Shown: positions 62,631 through 64,000 of the stretch, piece after piece
How the letters are laid out: every line of letters starts with the position of its first letter
Position numbering within the stretch: position 1 is the stretch's first letter
Source of the DNA: Streptomyces sp. 1222.5
GTDB taxonomy: Bacteria > Actinomycetota > Actinomycetes > Streptomycetales > Streptomycetaceae
Direction of reading: 5' to 3'
Assembly (NCBI RefSeq): GCF_900105245.1
Contig: NZ_FNSZ01000001.1
Location: 1,550,001-1,614,000, forward strand
DNA length: 64,000 bases
Program-made: the position numbers and the translations under genes
Notes under the pieces: generated by a model
Told to the model about the DNA's origin: nothing
Databases searched by the model: none
Seen by the model: only the letters and a program-made list of their open reading frames with translations

Positions 62631-63815
62631 ATGACCGCCCCCGCTCCCCTGATGTCGCTCGTCTGGACCGATCACGTCACCGGCCGCCGGGGCTTCCTGG
62701 TCGTGGACCGGCTGGTGCGGGGCGTGGCCAGCGGCGGGCTGCGGATGCGCCCCGGCTGCACGCTGGAGGAGGTGGCCGGGCTGGCCCGCGGCATGACGAT
62801 GAAGGAGGCCCTGCACTACAACCCCGAGGGCCGTTACGTCCCGCTCGGCGGCGCCAAGGGCGGCATCGACTGCGACCCGCAGGACCCGGGCGCGTACGGG
62901 CTGCTCGTGCGCTACCTGCGCGCCATGCGGCCGTACATCGAGAGCTTCTGGACCACCGGTGAGGATCTCGGTCTGACCCAGGACCTGGTGGACCGGGCGG
63001 CGGCCGAGGCCGGCCTGGTCTCCTCCGTCCAGGCGGTGTACCCGCTGCTGGACGACGAGGCGGCGGCCCGCCGGAGACTCGCGGACGCCTTCGCGGTGGA
63101 GGTCGACGGCATCGGCCTGGACGAGCTGGCCGGCGGCTGCGGGGTCGCCGAGTCGGTGCTCGCGGCCCTGGACCGGGCGTCGGTGCCGTACCGGGGCACC
63201 CGGGTCGTCGTCCAGGGCCTCGGCACTATGGGCGGGGCGACCGCGCGCTTCCTCGCACGCGAGGGCCTGACCGTGGTGGCCGTCGCCGACATCAAGGGCA
63301 CGATCGAGAACCCGGCCGGCCTCGACGTGGAGGCGCTGCTGGCCGCGCGCGACACGTACGGCACCGTCGACCGGCGCGTGCTGCGCCCGGGCGACCGCGA
63401 ACTGCCCGGCGACGCCTGGCTGTCCACCGAGGCGGAGGTGCTGGTGCCCGCGGCCGTCTCCTACGCCGTCGGCATCGCCGAACAGGAACGCGTCACCGCC
63501 CGCTGGATCGTCGAGGCCGCCAACATGCCCGTGGTCCCCGAGGCGGAGACCCTGCTGGCCGCACGCGGGGTCACGGTGCTGCCGGACGTGGTGGTCAACT
63601 CCGGTACGAACGCCTGGTGGTGGTGGACGCTGTTCGGCGACATCGGTGCCGACGCCGACGAGGCGTTCGCGCACATCCGCGGCTCCATGCGCGCCCTGAT
63701 CGAGCTGATGCTCGACCGGGCGGAGGCCGACGGCACGACCCCGCGCGCGGCCGCCCACGCCCTGGTGACCGACCGGCTGGCGGTGATCGCGGAACGCTTC
63801 GGCTGGTACCGGTGA
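62631..63815 (+). CDS. Glu/Leu/Phe/Val dehydrogenase (amino acid dehydrogenase)
   Basis: 394 residues from ATG 62631 with GAGGAG upstream; an upstream in-frame start would sit in the leader. The substrate domain has MTMKEALHYNPEGRYVPLGGAKGGIDCDP with catalytic Lys at position 76 and MK at 57-58; the NAD site is VQGLGTMGGATARFLAREG. It deaminates an amino acid oxidatively with NAD+. In Streptomyces this length and form is typical of valine/leucine or glutamate-type dehydrogenases; WDQN-like specificity residues cannot settle which. It faces the promoter described upstream. Confidence 0.88.
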   Translation: MTAPAPLMSLVWTDHVTGRRGFLVVDRLVRGVASGGLRMRPGCTLEEVAGLARGMTMKEALHYNPEGRYVPLGGAKGGIDCDPQDPGAYGLLVRYLRAMRPYIESFWTTGEDLGLTQDLVDRAAAEAGLVSSVQAVYPLLDDEAAARRRLADAFAVEVDGIGLDELAGGCGVAESVLAALDRASVPYRGTRVVVQGLGTMGGATARFLAREGLTVVAVADIKGTIENPAGLDVEALLAARDTYGTVDRRVLRPGDRELPGDAWLSTEAEVLVPAAVSYAVGIAEQERVTARWIVEAANMPVVPEAETLLAARGVTVLPDVVVNSGTNAWWWWTLFGDIGADADEAFAHIRGSMRALIELMLDRAEADGTTPRAAAHALVTDRLAVIAERFGWYR

Positions 63816-63991
63816 CGGGACCGGGCGAGACACCCGGGAGGAACACCGGGGGCCGCAAGGGGCGCCGCGGGCGTCCCACCTCTCGCCACTCTCAACCTAT
63901 AGCGCACCGGGGGGCTTGCGGCAAGGCCCCGGTCGTACCGCAGAATCGCAGGCCGACGCCGATCACCTGCGGAAATGGGAGATTCACGAAG

Positions 63992-64000
63992 TGCGTGCAC
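63992..64000 (+). CDS. possible start of next gene (cut by window edge)
   Basis: GTG CGT GCA follows GGGAGATTCACGAA, a plausible ribosome site with 8-9 nt spacing. Only three codons are visible, so the product cannot be named and the start is tentative. Confidence 0.35.

Overview
The window is high-GC actinobacterial chromosome. Strong G/C at third codon positions, GGAGG-type ribosome sites, GTG starts, a conservon (cvn) operon, S-adenosyl methyltransferases of the PF04672 type and ABC sugar importers without their own ATPase all point to Streptomyces or a close relative. About 63 protein genes, three identical tRNA-Pro(GGG) genes and several hairpins and operator-like palindromes can be supported. 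Most of it reads as ordinary chromosomal metabolism and regulation.

Layout. 1-2.2 kb: end of a GntR/FCD regulator and an APC permease. 2.2-6.4 kb: a small islet holding two divergent genes, a SIR2 + P-loop (STAND-like) protein and a three-helix membrane protein with a C-terminal Macro domain. The islet starts right at the 3' end of an intact tRNA-Pro(GGG), and a displaced, decayed copy of that tRNA's 3' end lies at its far side. 6.5-9.8 kb: MFS exporter/TetR pair with three operators, a frameshifted membrane gene, a cupin. 9.7-21.2 kb: a polyol or sugar (inositol-like) catabolic region with two LacI regulators, two Gfo/Idh/MocA dehydrogenases, a PhyH dioxygenase, an SDR, a poly-gamma-glutamate hydrolase-like protein, an ABC importer and a GntR regulator. 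21.5-28.6 kb: a second ABC sugar importer lacking an ATPase, an endoglycoceramidase-like GH5 enzyme, a sialidase-fold protein and two tiny secreted proteins. 28.8-34.4 kb: second tRNA-Pro, cobF and cobK (cobalamin), HAD phosphatase, TauE-type exporter. 32.9-39.6 kb: acyl-CoA ligase and thiolase, lipase-like hydrolase, Dps, small conserved proteins.

39.6-50.5 kb: HAD phosphatase, two paralogous methyltransferases (38.3 and 40.7 kb), a glutamine-synthetase-like enzyme translationally coupled to an amidohydrolase (a split FluG arrangement), a GAF-SpoIIE phosphatase, an orphan MASE1 protein whose end runs into the third tRNA-Pro, and a split transketolase behind a SoxR/MerR-like box. 50.6-55.4 kb: YjbR-like protein, GNAT, autoregulated XRE-cupin regulator, LysR, and the threonine-degradation pair kbl-tdh. 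55.6-60 kb: GAF protein and cvnABCD signalling operon. 60-64 kb: a gene-poor repetitive stretch, an MBL-fold hydrolase and an amino-acid dehydrogenase with a well-formed promoter between two operator-like palindromes.

The most interesting part is the 2.2-6.4 kb islet. An NAD-cleaving SIR2 domain on a nucleotide-switch scaffold faces a membrane protein carrying an ADP-ribose-binding Macro domain. That suggests a two-part NAD/ADP-ribose signalling defence system, similar in logic to type II Thoeris but with SIR2 in place of TIR. The pairing is seen in the sequence; the function is inference.
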